From assembly GCF_900636825.1 (NCBI RefSeq), contig NZ_LR134318.1, positions 3,691,501 through 3,755,500 on the forward strand: a stretch of DNA of 64,000 nt. Direction: 5' to 3'. The translations under genes were made by a program, and so were the position numbers. Source of the stretch: Pseudomonas fluorescens. GTDB lineage: Bacteria > Pseudomonadota > Gammaproteobacteria > Pseudomonadales > Pseudomonadaceae. The notes beneath the pieces were generated by a model, which saw only the letters and a list, made by a program, of their open reading frames with translations, did no database searches and had not been told where the DNA came from. Positions within the stretch are counted from its first letter, which is position 1. Every line of letters starts with the position of its first letter. This document shows, in pieces, positions 7,476 to 18,739 of this stretch.

Positions 7476-9746
7476 TCAAGCCATTTCAGCAGTGGTCTCG
7501 AAATCAAAGGTCAACTCACCATCCTTGATATCGATATGAACCACGCCACCATGCTCAGCCAACTCACCAAACAAGATCTCCTCGGCCAACGGACGCTTGA
7601 TCTTGTCCTGGATCAAGCGCGCCATCGGACGCGCACCCATCGCCGAGTCGTAACCACCGGCCGCGAGCCAACTGCGCGCCGCGTCGGTAACCTCCAGCAA
7701 CACACGCTTGTCTTCCAGCTGCGCCTGAAGCTCGGTAAGGAACTTGTCCACCACACTTTTGATGACCTCATGACTGAGGCGACCAAACTGGATAATGGTG
7801 TCCAGACGGTTACGGAATTCAGGCGTGAAGCTCTTCTTGATCACTTCCATCGCATCGGACGAGTGGTCCTGATGGGTGAAACCGATCGAAGCGCGCGCGG
7901 CCGTTTCGGCACCGGCGTTGGTGGTCATGATCACGATCACATTGCGGAAGTCCGCCTTGCGCCCGTTGTTATCGGTAAGCGTCCCGTGATCCATCACCTG
8001 CAACAGCAGGTTGAAGACTTCCGGATGCGCTTTTTCGATTTCATCGAGCAGCAATACGCAATGTGGCTGCTTGGTGATCGCTTCGGTCAACAGACCGCCC
8101 TGATCGAAACCGACATAACCAGGAGGCGCACCAATCAGACGCGATACGGTGTGACGCTCCATGTACTCGGACATATCGAACCGCACCAGCTCGATCCCCA
8201 ACGCCTTGGCCAATTGCCGCGCGGCCTCGGTTTTACCGACACCGGTCGGACCTGCGAACAGGAACGAACCGACTGGTTTGTCAGGCGATTTGAGCCCGGC
8301 GCGCGACAGCTTGATCGCAGTCGAGAGCGAGTCGATCGCCGCGTCCTGACCAAACACCGTCAGCTTCAGGTCACGCTCAAGATTACGCAGCAGTTCCTTG
8401 TCGGAGCTGGTGACATGCTTGGGCGGAATACGCGCGATTTTCGCCACGATGTCTTCGACCTGCGGCACTTCAATACGCTTGACGCGCATCTCGACCGGTT
8501 GCAGACGCTGGTAGGCGCCCGCCTCGTCAATCACATCGATGGCCTTGTCCGGCATGTGCCGGTCATTGATGTAGCGCGAAGCCAGTTCGGCAGCCGCACG
8601 CAACGACTCATCACTGTATTCGATGTTGTGATGTTGCTCGAAACGTCCTTTCAAGCCGCGCAGGATGCCGATGGTGTCTTCCACCGACGGCTCGACGACA
8701 TCGACCTTCTGGAAGCGCCGCGCCAAAGCGCGATCCTTCTCGAAGATGCCGCGAAATTCCTGGAACGTGGTCGAGCCGATGCAGCGAATGTCGCCAGACG
8801 ACAGCAGCGGCTTGAGCAGATTCGACGCGTCCATCACCCCGCCCGACGCTGCACCCGCACCGATGATGGTGTGGATCTCGTCGATGAACAGGATCGCCTG
8901 CGGACGTTTTTTCAATTCGTTGAGCAGCGCCTTGAAGCGCTTCTCGAAGTCACCGCGATACTTGGTGCCTGCGAGCAGAGCGCCGAGGTCGAGCGAATAA
9001 ACAACCGCATTGGCCAGCAGATCCGGCACTTGGTTGTCGACGATGCGCTTGGCCAGGCCTTCGGCAATCGCAGTCTTGCCCACGCCCGCTTCGCCGACCA
9101 ACAGCGGATTGTTCTTACGCCGACGCGCAAGGATCTGCGCAACGCGCTCGACTTCCGATTCGCGGCCGACCAACGGATCGATGCGACCCTGGCGGGCGAG
9201 TTCGTTGAGGTTGCTGGCATAAGCATCCAGAGGGTTGCCTGAAGAAGAAGACTCACCGCCCTCGTCGTCCTGCATATCTTGTTCACCTTCAGAGTGATCG
9301 CCATGCCCCGGCACTTTCGAAATGCCGTGAGCGATGTAATTGACGACATCGATGCGCGCCACGCTCTGCTGTTTCAGCAGAAACACGGCCTGACTCTCTT
9401 GCTCACTGAAGATTGCAACCAGCACATTGGCGCCGGTTACTTCGCGCTTGCCCGAGCTCTGTACGTGGAAAACAGCACGTTGCAGGACACGCTGGAAGCC
9501 CAGGGTTGGCTGGGTTTCGCGATCCTCGTCGTGCACGGGGATCAATGGCGTGGTGGAGTCGATGAACTCCTGCAGGTCGTGCTTGAGTTTGTCGAGGTTT
9601 GCGCCGCAGGCACGCAAAACGGTGGCGGCAGCCTCATTATCCAATAGGGCCAGCAGAAGGTGTTCGACGGTCATGAACTCATGACGCTTCGAACGAGCCT
9701 CCTTGAAGGCAAGATTGAGGGTGACTTCGAGCTCGCGGTTTAACAT
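7476..9746 (-). CDS. clpA: ClpA, ATPase subunit of ClpAP protease
   Basis: Unfolds substrates and feeds them to ClpP; with ClpS it degrades N-degron proteins. 756 residues, matching the family. Double Clp-N repeat at the N-terminus (MLNRELEVTLNLAFKEARSK), acidic linker QDMQDDEGGESSSS near 160, AAA1 with Walker A GEAGVGKT and Walker B ILFIDEIHT, AAA2 with Walker A GPTGVGKT and the motif DMSEYMERH. The start lies 30 bp after clpS on the minus strand, so the two are an operon in the order clpS-clpA. Confidence 0.98.
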   Translation of the reverse strand: MLNRELEVTLNLAFKEARSKRHEFMTVEHLLLALLDNEAAATVLRACGANLDKLKHDLQEFIDSTTPLIPVHDEDRETQPTLGFQRVLQRAVFHVQSSGKREVTGANVLVAIFSEQESQAVFLLKQQSVARIDVVNYIAHGISKVPGHGDHSEGEQDMQDDEGGESSSSGNPLDAYASNLNELARQGRIDPLVGRESEVERVAQILARRRKNNPLLVGEAGVGKTAIAEGLAKRIVDNQVPDLLANAVVYSLDLGALLAGTKYRGDFEKRFKALLNELKKRPQAILFIDEIHTIIGAGAASGGVMDASNLLKPLLSSGDIRCIGSTTFQEFRGIFEKDRALARRFQKVDVVEPSVEDTIGILRGLKGRFEQHHNIEYSDESLRAAAELASRYINDRHMPDKAIDVIDEAGAYQRLQPVEMRVKRIEVPQVEDIVAKIARIPPKHVTSSDKELLRNLERDLKLTVFGQDAAIDSLSTAIKLSRAGLKSPDKPVGSFLFAGPTGVGKTEAARQLAKALGIELVRFDMSEYMERHTVSRLIGAPPGYVGFDQGGLLTEAITKQPHCVLLLDEIEKAHPEVFNLLLQVMDHGTLTDNNGRKADFRNVIVIMTTNAGAETAARASIGFTHQDHSSDAMEVIKKSFTPEFRNRLDTIIQFGRLSHEVIKSVVDKFLTELQAQLEDKRVLLEVTDAARSWLAAGGYDSAMGARPMARLIQDKIKRPLAEEILFGELAEHGGVVHIDIKDGELTFDFETTAEMA

Positions 9747-9776
9747 AGCTTCACCTCATACCCAAGTGGTCGGCGA

Positions 9777-10160
9777 TTAACCGTCCTTCTCGATTTCACA
9801 GAGTAGCGGATGCTGGCTTTCCCTGGCGTACTGGTTGACCTGCATGGCCTTTGTCTCGGCGATGTCGCGGGTAAACACTCCACATACTGCCCGTCCTTCT
9901 GTGTGGACGGCCAACATGACCTTGGTCGCCAGCTCGCGATTCAGGTTAAAAAACACCTCGAGCACTTCGACGACGAAATCCATCGGTGTGTAGTCATCAT
10001 TGAACAAAACCACCTTGTACATCGGCGGCGCCTGTAACGCAGGCTTTGCTTCCTGAACAGCAACGCCTGCCGAATCGTCGTCGTGCTCCTGTGGAAGATC
10101 CTTTTGGAGAAGCGGGCGATCCTGATTGAATGTTAGTCGAATCTGGCTGATTGCATGCAT
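9777..10160 (-). CDS. clpS: ClpS, N-recognin adaptor of ClpAP
   Basis: Binds N-terminal Leu, Phe, Tyr or Trp of proteins and hands them to the ClpA N domain. 127 residues. The core domain includes YKVVLFNDDYTPMDFVV (N-end-rule binding Asn-Asp-Asp), and HTEGRAVCGVFTRDIAETK. The N-terminal ~45 residues form an acidic, flexible extension (EHDDDSAGVAVQEAK) needed in the family for delivery. It is divergent from cspD across 224 bp. Confidence 0.97.
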   Translation of the reverse strand: MHAISQIRLTFNQDRPLLQKDLPQEHDDDSAGVAVQEAKPALQAPPMYKVVLFNDDYTPMDFVVEVLEVFFNLNRELATKVMLAVHTEGRAVCGVFTRDIAETKAMQVNQYARESQHPLLCEIEKDG

Positions 10161-10384
10161 GGAAAGAAAGGTTCGTCAGTTGTGCAAATACAGTGGTGGG
10201 GGCGGCTGCTCACGTTTTCAACTCCGACTGCCCGGTCACCTTGACTATCGGGAAAACGGTGTTACAACCAATAGAGCCCACAGTGGGTAAAAAAGATCCG
10301 CGGAGTCAATTCTTTTATCGAATTCGATTGCGGATGTACTGGATGATACTCCAGCGATGGAGACTGTTGCAGAGGGATTTGAGC

Positions 10385-10699
10385 ATGGCTGTCGGCAAGG
10401 TGAAATGGTTCAACAACGCCAAGGGATTCGGTTTCATCAACACCGAAGCCCGTGAAGGCCGCGACGAGGATGGCAAAGACATCGATTTCTTCGCGCATTA
10501 TTCGGCCATTGAAATGGACGGGTATAAAACCCTGAAAGCGGGTCAGGAAGTGAAATTCGACATCGTGCAAGGCCCCAAAGGCCTGCACGCGGTGAAGATT
10601 AAATCGGTGGAGACGGCGAAGGACGCTGAGAAAGCGGCTGAAAAAACAGTGAAACCCGCCATCGACCTCAAGCAGAAAGAGAAAACCCTCATCAGCTGA
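10385..10699 (+). CDS. cspD: CspD-type cold-shock domain protein
   Basis: Single-stranded nucleic acid binding protein; CspD of E. coli inhibits replication in stationary phase. 104 residues, longer than usual (about 70-90). RNP1 is KGFGFI and RNP2 is DFFAHY. Between them is a charged insertion, AREGRDEDGKDI, and the C-terminus is a Lys/Glu-rich tail. The ATG at 10385 has AGAGGG eight bases upstream. Its position beside clpS/clpA is the one conserved for cspD in proteobacteria. The role in replication is inferred from position and family only. Confidence 0.85.
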   Translation: MAVGKVKWFNNAKGFGFINTEAREGRDEDGKDIDFFAHYSAIEMDGYKTLKAGQEVKFDIVQGPKGLHAVKIKSVETAKDAEKAAEKTVKPAIDLKQKEKTLIS

Positions 10700-10718
10700 C
10701 ACTTCAGAACCTTCAGCC

Positions 10719-10762
10719 AAAAAAAACCGCCCGGCTCATCCATCAGAGCCGGGCGGTTTTTT
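10719..10762. terminator. Bidirectional terminator between cspD and icd
   Basis: A run of A, ACCGCCCGGCTC (10726-10737), an 8-nt loop, GAGCCGGGCGGT (10746-10757), then a T run. It serves the converging cspD (plus) and icd (minus) genes. Confidence 0.95.
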
Positions 10763-10775
10763 GTGTAGCTGCATT

Positions 10776-12032
10776 TTACATGTGCGAAATCAGCGCATCA
10801 CCGAAGCCCGAAGACGACACCAGCTTCGCGCCATCCATCAGCCGCTCGAAGTCGTAGGTCACGGTCTTGGCCCCGATAGCACCGTTGGTGCCCTTGATGA
10901 TCAGATCCGCCGCTTCGGTCCAGCCCATGTGGCGCAACATCATTTCTGCAGACAGAATCAGCGAACCCGGGTTGACCTGGTCCTTGCCGGCATATTTCGG
11001 CGCGGTGCCGTGGGTCGCTTCGAACATGGCCACGGTATCGGAAAGGTTGGCACCCGGCGCGATGCCGATACCGCCTACTTCCGCCGCCAGCGCGTCAGAC
11101 AGGTAGTCACCGTTGAGGTTGAGGGTGGCGATCACATCGTATTCGGCCGGGCGCAACAGGATCTGCTGAAGCATGGCGTCAGCGATCGCGTCCTTGACCA
11201 CAACGTTCTTGCCGGTTTTCGGGTTCTTGAACTGCATCCACGGGCCGCCGTCGAGCAGAGTCGCGCCGAATTCTTCCGCCGCCACTTCGTAGGCCCATTC
11301 CTTGAAGGCACCTTCAGTGAACTTCATGATGTTGCCTTTGTGCACGATGGTCAGCGAATCGCGGTCGTTGTCGACCACATATTGCAGAGCCTTGCGCGCC
11401 AGACGCTTGGTGCCTTCCAGCGAAACCGGCTTGACGCCGATGCCGCAGTTTTCATCGAAACGGATCTTGGTGACGCCCATTTCTTCTTTGAGGAATTTGA
11501 TGACTTTGGTGGCTTCCGGCGAACCGGCTTTCCACTCGATGCCCGCATAGATGTCTTCGGAGTTCTCGCGGAAAATGGTCATGTCGACATCGCCAGGCTT
11601 CTTCACCGGGCTCGGCACGCCTTCGAACCAGCGCACCGGGCGCAGGCAGACGTACAGGTCGAGTTGCTGACGCAGGGCGACGTTCAGCGAGCGGATGCCG
11701 CCACCGACCGGGGTGGTCAGCGGGCCTTTGATGGAGACTACGTAATCCTTGACCGCGTCGAGGGTTTCCTGAGGCAGCCAGGTGTCCTGATCATAAACCT
11801 GGGTGGCCTTTTCGCCGGCGTAGACTTCCATCCAGGAAATCTTGCGCTTGCCGCCGTAGGCCTTTTCAACAGCAGCATCGACAACCTTGATCATCACCGG
11901 ACTGATGTCGACACCAATACCGTCACCTTCGATGAAGGGGATGATCGGGTTATCAGGAACATTGAGAGAATGGTCTGCATTGACAGTGATTTTGTCACCG
12001 ACGGCTGGAACCTGAATCTTCTTGTAACCCAT
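10776..12032 (-). CDS. icd: NADP-dependent isocitrate dehydrogenase, dimeric type
   Basis: Oxidatively decarboxylates isocitrate to 2-oxoglutarate in the TCA cycle. 418 residues. The start ATG at 12030-12032 (MGYKKIQVPAVGDKI) is preceded by GGAG. Active-site segment GGIRSLNVALRQ carries Ser115, the residue that AceK phosphorylates in E. coli. The motif HGTAPKYAGK contains the Lys-Tyr pair that marks NADP specificity. It is divergent from the unrelated monomeric enzyme idh, 481 bp away. Confidence 0.97.
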   Translation of the reverse strand: MGYKKIQVPAVGDKITVNADHSLNVPDNPIIPFIEGDGIGVDISPVMIKVVDAAVEKAYGGKRKISWMEVYAGEKATQVYDQDTWLPQETLDAVKDYVVSIKGPLTTPVGGGIRSLNVALRQQLDLYVCLRPVRWFEGVPSPVKKPGDVDMTIFRENSEDIYAGIEWKAGSPEATKVIKFLKEEMGVTKIRFDENCGIGVKPVSLEGTKRLARKALQYVVDNDRDSLTIVHKGNIMKFTEGAFKEWAYEVAAEEFGATLLDGGPWMQFKNPKTGKNVVVKDAIADAMLQQILLRPAEYDVIATLNLNGDYLSDALAAEVGGIGIAPGANLSDTVAMFEATHGTAPKYAGKDQVNPGSLILSAEMMLRHMGWTEAADLIIKGTNGAIGAKTVTYDFERLMDGAKLVSSSGFGDALISHM

Positions 12033-12513
12033 GCTGAACTCCATTGTTTGGATTGAACATCTGGCTTGCTTCGAGCGTAACCCAGTTAAATCAACACGCA
12101 AACCCTATGTTCCGCCGCCGCGCACATCTCGTTTCGTACAAGCCTGAAAGCAAAGGGAAAAGCGCCAAACTCGAGCATTCGTAACGAGTCTTTGCCCATC
12201 GCTGCCCTGCGACCTTTAGACCAATGGACGAGAATCGTTGCATATGAACCATCGGCAGATTGCCAGCTACCTATGTATAATGCCGCCCGCTGACCACAGG
12301 GTCACGACGGCTGGCCTCTCTAGCACGAGACTTTCCGCCTGATTGGTCGGGTTGTTACCGCAGCCTGACTGCTTGACGCTCTACTGATGCACCCAACATC
12401 ACCGCGAAGATTCTCGACATTCGGTTCATGGATGACTTTGAACGAACGCGCTTACCCGGCGCCCCTCGAGTTTCTGCGCACGCTTTAGCAAAGAAGAGAG
12501 AGTTAATCCGAAT
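12033..12513. other. icd/idh divergent regulatory region
   Basis: 481 bp without a gene. It holds an extended -10 like TATGTATAAT ending at 12281, and just downstream the palindrome TGACC-ACAG-GGTCA at 12291-12304, where an operator for idh would sit. No good -35 hexamer is visible in front of the TATAAT, which suggests an activator-dependent or extended -10 promoter. No tRNA or small ORF with a ribosome site was found. Confidence 0.5.
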
Positions 12514-14739
<2,226 letters not shown>

Positions 14740-14755
14740 GGTTGTAACGCGTCAA

Positions 14756-14788
14756 ACAAACCCCGGCCAAGTGCCGGGGTTTGTGTTT
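14756..14788 (+). terminator. Terminator of idh
   Basis: AAACCCCGGC (14758-14767), loop CAAGT, GCCGGGGTTT (14773-14782), then a T-rich tail. Confidence 0.85.
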
Positions 14789-14800
14789 CTGATCAAGATT

Positions 14801-14868
14801 AAAAGATCGCAGCCTTCGGCAGCTCCTACATTGATCCTTGTAGGAGCTGCCGAAGGCTGCGATCTTTT
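14801..14868. repeat. REPIN with 30-bp perfect arms
   Basis: AAAAGATCGCAGCCTTCGGC... at 14801-14830 and its exact reverse complement at 14839-14868, separated by 8 bp. Same class as the REPINs near 20467, 23306, 50723 and 57528. Confidence 0.95.
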
Positions 14869-14905
14869 GATCTTCAATGCTCCGAAGACTTAGAGAGGAT
14901 GATTC

Positions 14906-15352
14906 ATGGAATGGCTCCCCCACATCACCGTCGCCACCATCGTCGAGGACAATGGCCGTTTCCTCATGGTCGAAGAACACAAGGCCGGGCGTAACGTGTT
15001 CAACCAACCCGCCGGCCATCTCGATCCGGACGAAACCCTGTTCGACGCGGCGGTGCGCGAAACCCTCGAAGAAACCGGCTGGGACGTCGAGCCCACCGGC
15101 GTTATCGGCATTTATCTGTATACCGCCCCGAGCAACGGCGTGACTTATCAGCGCGTTTGCTTCAGCGCAAAAGCCGTCCAGCACCACCCGGACTACCAAC
15201 TCGATGACGGCATTCTCGGCGCCAAGTGGCTGACCCGGGACGAATTAATGGCTCAACGCGAGAACTGGCGCAGCGAGCTGATCATCCGCTGCATCGACGA
15301 TTACCTGGCCGGTCATCACTTCAGCCTCGAATTGATCCGCCCTTCTCTTTAG
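14906..15352 (+). CDS. nudJ: NudJ-type Nudix phosphatase
   Basis: Nudix hydrolase; E. coli NudJ releases phosphate from the thiamine precursor HMP-PP and from nucleoside di- and triphosphates. 148 residues. The full Nudix box GHLDPDETLFDAAVRETLEE continues into TGW, matching Gx5Ex7REUxEExGU. The ATG at 14906 has GAGAGGAT upstream. It is directly ahead of mnmA and hflD, the same order as in enterobacteria, which supports NudJ over other Nudix families. Substrate is inferred. Confidence 0.88.
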   Translation: MEWLPHITVATIVEDNGRFLMVEEHKAGRNVFNQPAGHLDPDETLFDAAVRETLEETGWDVEPTGVIGIYLYTAPSNGVTYQRVCFSAKAVQHHPDYQLDDGILGAKWLTRDELMAQRENWRSELIIRCIDDYLAGHHFSLELIRPSL

Positions 15353-15411
15353 CCTTGAGGCCGTGAGCCTGATAGAATCGCGTCCTTTTTCAAGACACTC
15401 ATTGAATCCCT

Positions 15412-16536
15412 ATGCGTGATCCAGCCCCTTCTGACACATCCAAGAAGCGCGTCATTGTCGGCATGTCCGGCGGCGTGGACTCTTCCGTTTCCGCACTCCT
15501 GCTGATCGAGCAGGGTTATGAAGTGGAAGGCCTGTTCATGAAGAACTGGGAAGAAGACGACGGAACGGAATACTGCACCGCCATGGACGACCTGGCGGAT
15601 GCCCAGGCTGTCTGCGACAAGATCGGCATCAAGCTGCACACCGCCAACTTCGCCGCCGAGTACTGGGACAACGTGTTCGAGCACTTCCTCGCCGAGTACA
15701 AGGCCGGGCGTACGCCGAACCCGGACATCCTGTGCAACCGCGAGATCAAGTTCAAAGCGTTCCTCGACTACGCGATGATGCTTGGAGCCGACCTGATCGC
15801 CACCGGCCACTATGTGCGCCGCCGCGACATCGACGGCCGCACCGAACTGCTCAAGGGCCTCGATCCGAACAAGGATCAGAGCTACTTCCTGCACGCCGTC
15901 GGTGGCGAACAGATCGCCAAGACCCTGTTCCCGGTCGGTGAGCTGGAAAAGCCGCAAGTGCGCGAAATCGCCGAGAAATACGAACTGGCTACCGCCAAAA
16001 AGAAGGATTCCACCGGGATCTGCTTTATTGGCGAGCGGCGTTTCAGCGATTTCCTCAAGCAATACCTGCCAGCCCAGCCCGGCGAGATCAAAACCACCGA
16101 AGGCGAAGTCATCGGCCGCCACCACGGCTTGATGTACCACACCATCGGTCAGCGCCAGGGCCTGGGCATCGGCGGTTTGAAAGACGCTGGCGATGAGCCC
16201 TGGTATGTGCTGCGCAAGGATCTCGACACCAACGAGCTGATCGTCGGTCAGGGCAACAACCACCCGTGGCTGTTCTCCAGCGCCCTGCTCGCCTCGGAAA
16301 TCTACTGGGTCAACCCGGTCGACCTGAGCCAGCCGCTGCGCCTGACGGCGAAAGTGCGTTATCGCCAGAGCGATCAAGCCTGCACCCTGGAACAAACCGC
16401 CAACGGCTACCGCGCGGTGTTCGACGAACCGCAACGCGCGGTGACGCCGGGCCAGTCCGTGGTGTTCTACGACGGTGAAATCTGCCTTGGCGGCGGCGTG
16501 ATCGAAGTCGCCGAGCCGTGGAGCGGCCAGGCATGA
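15412..16536 (+). CDS. mnmA: MnmA, tRNA-specific 2-thiouridylase
   Basis: Adds sulfur to U34 of tRNA Lys, Glu and Gln. 374 residues. The PP-loop is GMSGGVDSS at residues 17-25. The catalytic pair is Cys108 (PDILCNREIKF) and Cys204 (DSTGICFIGER). The product ends in codons that overlap the hflD start by four bases (ATGA at 16533-16536), so the two are translationally coupled. Confidence 0.98.
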   Translation: MRDPAPSDTSKKRVIVGMSGGVDSSVSALLLIEQGYEVEGLFMKNWEEDDGTEYCTAMDDLADAQAVCDKIGIKLHTANFAAEYWDNVFEHFLAEYKAGRTPNPDILCNREIKFKAFLDYAMMLGADLIATGHYVRRRDIDGRTELLKGLDPNKDQSYFLHAVGGEQIAKTLFPVGELEKPQVREIAEKYELATAKKKDSTGICFIGERRFSDFLKQYLPAQPGEIKTTEGEVIGRHHGLMYHTIGQRQGLGIGGLKDAGDEPWYVLRKDLDTNELIVGQGNNHPWLFSSALLASEIYWVNPVDLSQPLRLTAKVRYRQSDQACTLEQTANGYRAVFDEPQRAVTPGQSVVFYDGEICLGGGVIEVAEPWSGQA

Positions 16537-17156
16537 GTCCGACCCAGGAGCAACTGACGGCCCTCGGCGGGGTGTTTCTCGCCGCCGTGCTGGTCGACCG
16601 CATCGCCAAGACCGGCCAGACCAGCGAAGCCGGCCTGAGCTGCATGCTTGGCAGCCTGCTGGTGCGCGACCCAAAGGACACGCTGGACGTCTACGGCGGC
16701 GACGACCTCAATTTGCGCGAAGGTTACCGCGCGTTGATCGGCGCTCTTGAACGCGATCCGAGCACCTTGCAGCGCGAGCCGCTGCGCTATGCCCTGTCGA
16801 TGCTCGGTCTCGAGCGGCAGCTGGCCAAGCGTGACGACATGCTCGACACGATCGGCAAGCGTCTGCCGCAGATCCAATCGCAGGTCGAGCATTTCGGCCC
16901 GGCCCACGAGAATGTTGTGGCTGCCTGCGGCGCGCTGTATCAAGACACCTTGAGCACCTTGCGCCAGCGTATTCAGGTGCACGGCGACATGCGCAACCTG
17001 CAACAGCCGAGCAACGCCTCGAAGATCCGCGCCCTGCTACTCGCGGGCATCCGTTCGGCGCGCCTGTGGCGTCAGCTCGGTGGTCATCGCTGGCAGCTGG
17101 TGATCAGCCGCCGCAAGTTGCTTAAAGAGCTTTATCCGTTGATGCGCAGCGAGTAA
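16533..17156 (+). CDS. hflD: HflD homolog, membrane-associated lysogenization regulator family
   Basis: Peripheral helical protein; in E. coli it lies between mnmA and purB and affects phage lambda lysogeny through CII. Its cellular role is not settled. 207 residues from the ATG inside the mnmA stop (MSPTQEQLTALGG). The family motif is VFLAAVLVDRIAKTG, and helical segments continue to the C-terminal WQLVISRRKLLKELYPLMR. A hairpin terminator separates it from purB. Confidence 0.94.
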   Translation: MSPTQEQLTALGGVFLAAVLVDRIAKTGQTSEAGLSCMLGSLLVRDPKDTLDVYGGDDLNLREGYRALIGALERDPSTLQREPLRYALSMLGLERQLAKRDDMLDTIGKRLPQIQSQVEHFGPAHENVVAACGALYQDTLSTLRQRIQVHGDMRNLQQPSNASKIRALLLAGIRSARLWRQLGGHRWQLVISRRKLLKELYPLMRSE

Positions 17157-17197
17157 ACGCCGCGTCATGAAGGCTTTGTAGTCTGTAACGCGTAATA

Positions 17198-17232
17198 CGC
17201 CGGTCAGTTGGCGACGGACCGGCGGATTTTTT
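17198..17232 (+). terminator. Hairpin terminator after hflD
   Basis: CGCCGGTC (17198-17205), 11-nt loop, GACCGGCG (17217-17224), then GATTTTTT. It lies 50 bp before purB. Confidence 0.7.
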
Positions 17233-17282
17233 CATGTATGATACGCGCCCCATTTCGTTGCCCGACTGTCCGAGAACACCCC

Positions 17283-18653
17283 ATGCAGCTCTCTTCGCTC
17301 ACTGCGGTTTCCCCTGTTGACGGCCGCTACGCCGGCAAAACCCAGGCCCTGCGCCCGATTTTCAGCGAGTACGGCCTGATCCGTGCGCGCGTTCTGGTTG
17401 AAGTGCGTTGGCTCCAGCGCCTGGCCGCTCACGCTGGCATCCCTGAAGTGCCGGCCTTCTCTGCCGAGGCCAACGCCGTTCTCAATGAACTGGCTGAAAA
17501 CTTCTCGCTGGAGCACGCCGAGCGCGTCAAAGAGATCGAGCGCACCACCAACCACGACGTCAAAGCGATCGAATACCTGCTCAAGGAGCAGGCGGCCAAG
17601 CTGCCGGAGCTGGCCAAGGTCAGCGAGTTCATCCACTTTGCCTGCACCAGCGAAGACATCAACAACCTGTCCCACGCCCTGATGCTGCGCGAAGGCCGTG
17701 ACGACGTGATGCTGCCGCTGATGCGTCAGACCGCCAACGCCATCCGCGAACTGGCCATCCGTTTCGCCAACGTGCCGATGCTGTCGCGCACTCACGGTCA
17801 GCCGGCGTCGCCGACCACGCTGGGTAAAGAACTGGCGAACGTGGTTTACCGTCTCGAGCGTCAAATCGCTCAGGTCGCCGCCGTGCCACTGCTGGGCAAG
17901 ATCAACGGCGCCGTCGGCAACTACAACGCGCACCTCTCGGCCTACCCGCAGATCGACTGGGAAGCCAACGCCCGCGCCTTCATCGAAGACGAGCTGGGTC
18001 TGGGCTTCAACCCGTACACCACGCAGATCGAACCGCACGACTACATCGCCGAGCTGTTCGACGCGATCGCGCGCTTCAACACCATCCTGATCGACTTCGA
18101 TCGCGACATCTGGGGCTACATCTCCCTGGGTTATTTCAAGCAGCGCACCATCGCTGGCGAAATCGGTTCGTCGACCATGCCGCACAAGGTCAACCCGATC
18201 GACTTCGAAAACTCCGAAGGCAACCTGGGCATCGCCAACGCACTGTTCCAGCACCTGGCGAGCAAATTGCCGATCTCCCGCTGGCAGCGCGACCTGACCG
18301 ACTCCACCGTACTGCGCAACCTCGGTGTCGGCTTCGCTCACAGCGTGATCGCTTACGAGGCCAGCCTCAAAGGCATCAGCAAACTCGAACTCAACGAGCA
18401 GAAGATCGCCGCTGACCTCGACGCTTGCTGGGAAGTGCTGGCCGAGCCGATCCAGACCGTGATGCGCCGCTACAACATCGAAAACCCGTACGAAAAGCTG
18501 AAAGAATTGACCCGTGGCAAGGGCATCAGCCCTGAAGCGTTGCAGACTTTCATCGATGGCCTGGACATGCCAGCCGAAGCCAAAGCCGAGCTCAAGCAAC
18601 TGACTCCGGCCAACTACATCGGCAACGCTGTGGCACAAGCCAAACGCATCTGA
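17283..18653 (+). CDS. purB: Adenylosuccinate lyase
   Basis: Catalyses two purine steps: SAICAR to AICAR and adenylosuccinate to AMP. 456 residues, same as E. coli PurB. The start MQLSSLTAVSPVDGRYAGKT is the family N-terminus. The fumarase/aspartase signature is SSTMPHKVNPIDFENSEG, with the flexible catalytic loop before it; the second catalytic region is RTHGQPASPTTLGKE. Terminator at 18676. Confidence 0.98.
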   Translation: MQLSSLTAVSPVDGRYAGKTQALRPIFSEYGLIRARVLVEVRWLQRLAAHAGIPEVPAFSAEANAVLNELAENFSLEHAERVKEIERTTNHDVKAIEYLLKEQAAKLPELAKVSEFIHFACTSEDINNLSHALMLREGRDDVMLPLMRQTANAIRELAIRFANVPMLSRTHGQPASPTTLGKELANVVYRLERQIAQVAAVPLLGKINGAVGNYNAHLSAYPQIDWEANARAFIEDELGLGFNPYTTQIEPHDYIAELFDAIARFNTILIDFDRDIWGYISLGYFKQRTIAGEIGSSTMPHKVNPIDFENSEGNLGIANALFQHLASKLPISRWQRDLTDSTVLRNLGVGFAHSVIAYEASLKGISKLELNEQKIAADLDACWEVLAEPIQTVMRRYNIENPYEKLKELTRGKGISPEALQTFIDGLDMPAEAKAELKQLTPANYIGNAVAQAKRI

Positions 18654-18675
18654 TCGACCGTTTGCCCCGTTTGAG

Positions 18676-18701
18676 ACGCCCGGCCGCGCCGGGCGTTTTT
18701 A
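18676..18701 (+). terminator. Terminator of purB
   Basis: ACGCCCGGC, loop CGC, GCCGGGCGT, then TTTT. It is 22 bp after the purB stop. Confidence 0.92.
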
Positions 18702-18739
18702 TTCCCGTCTGAAAAGTGCTTTTTTTCAATAGGTTACAT

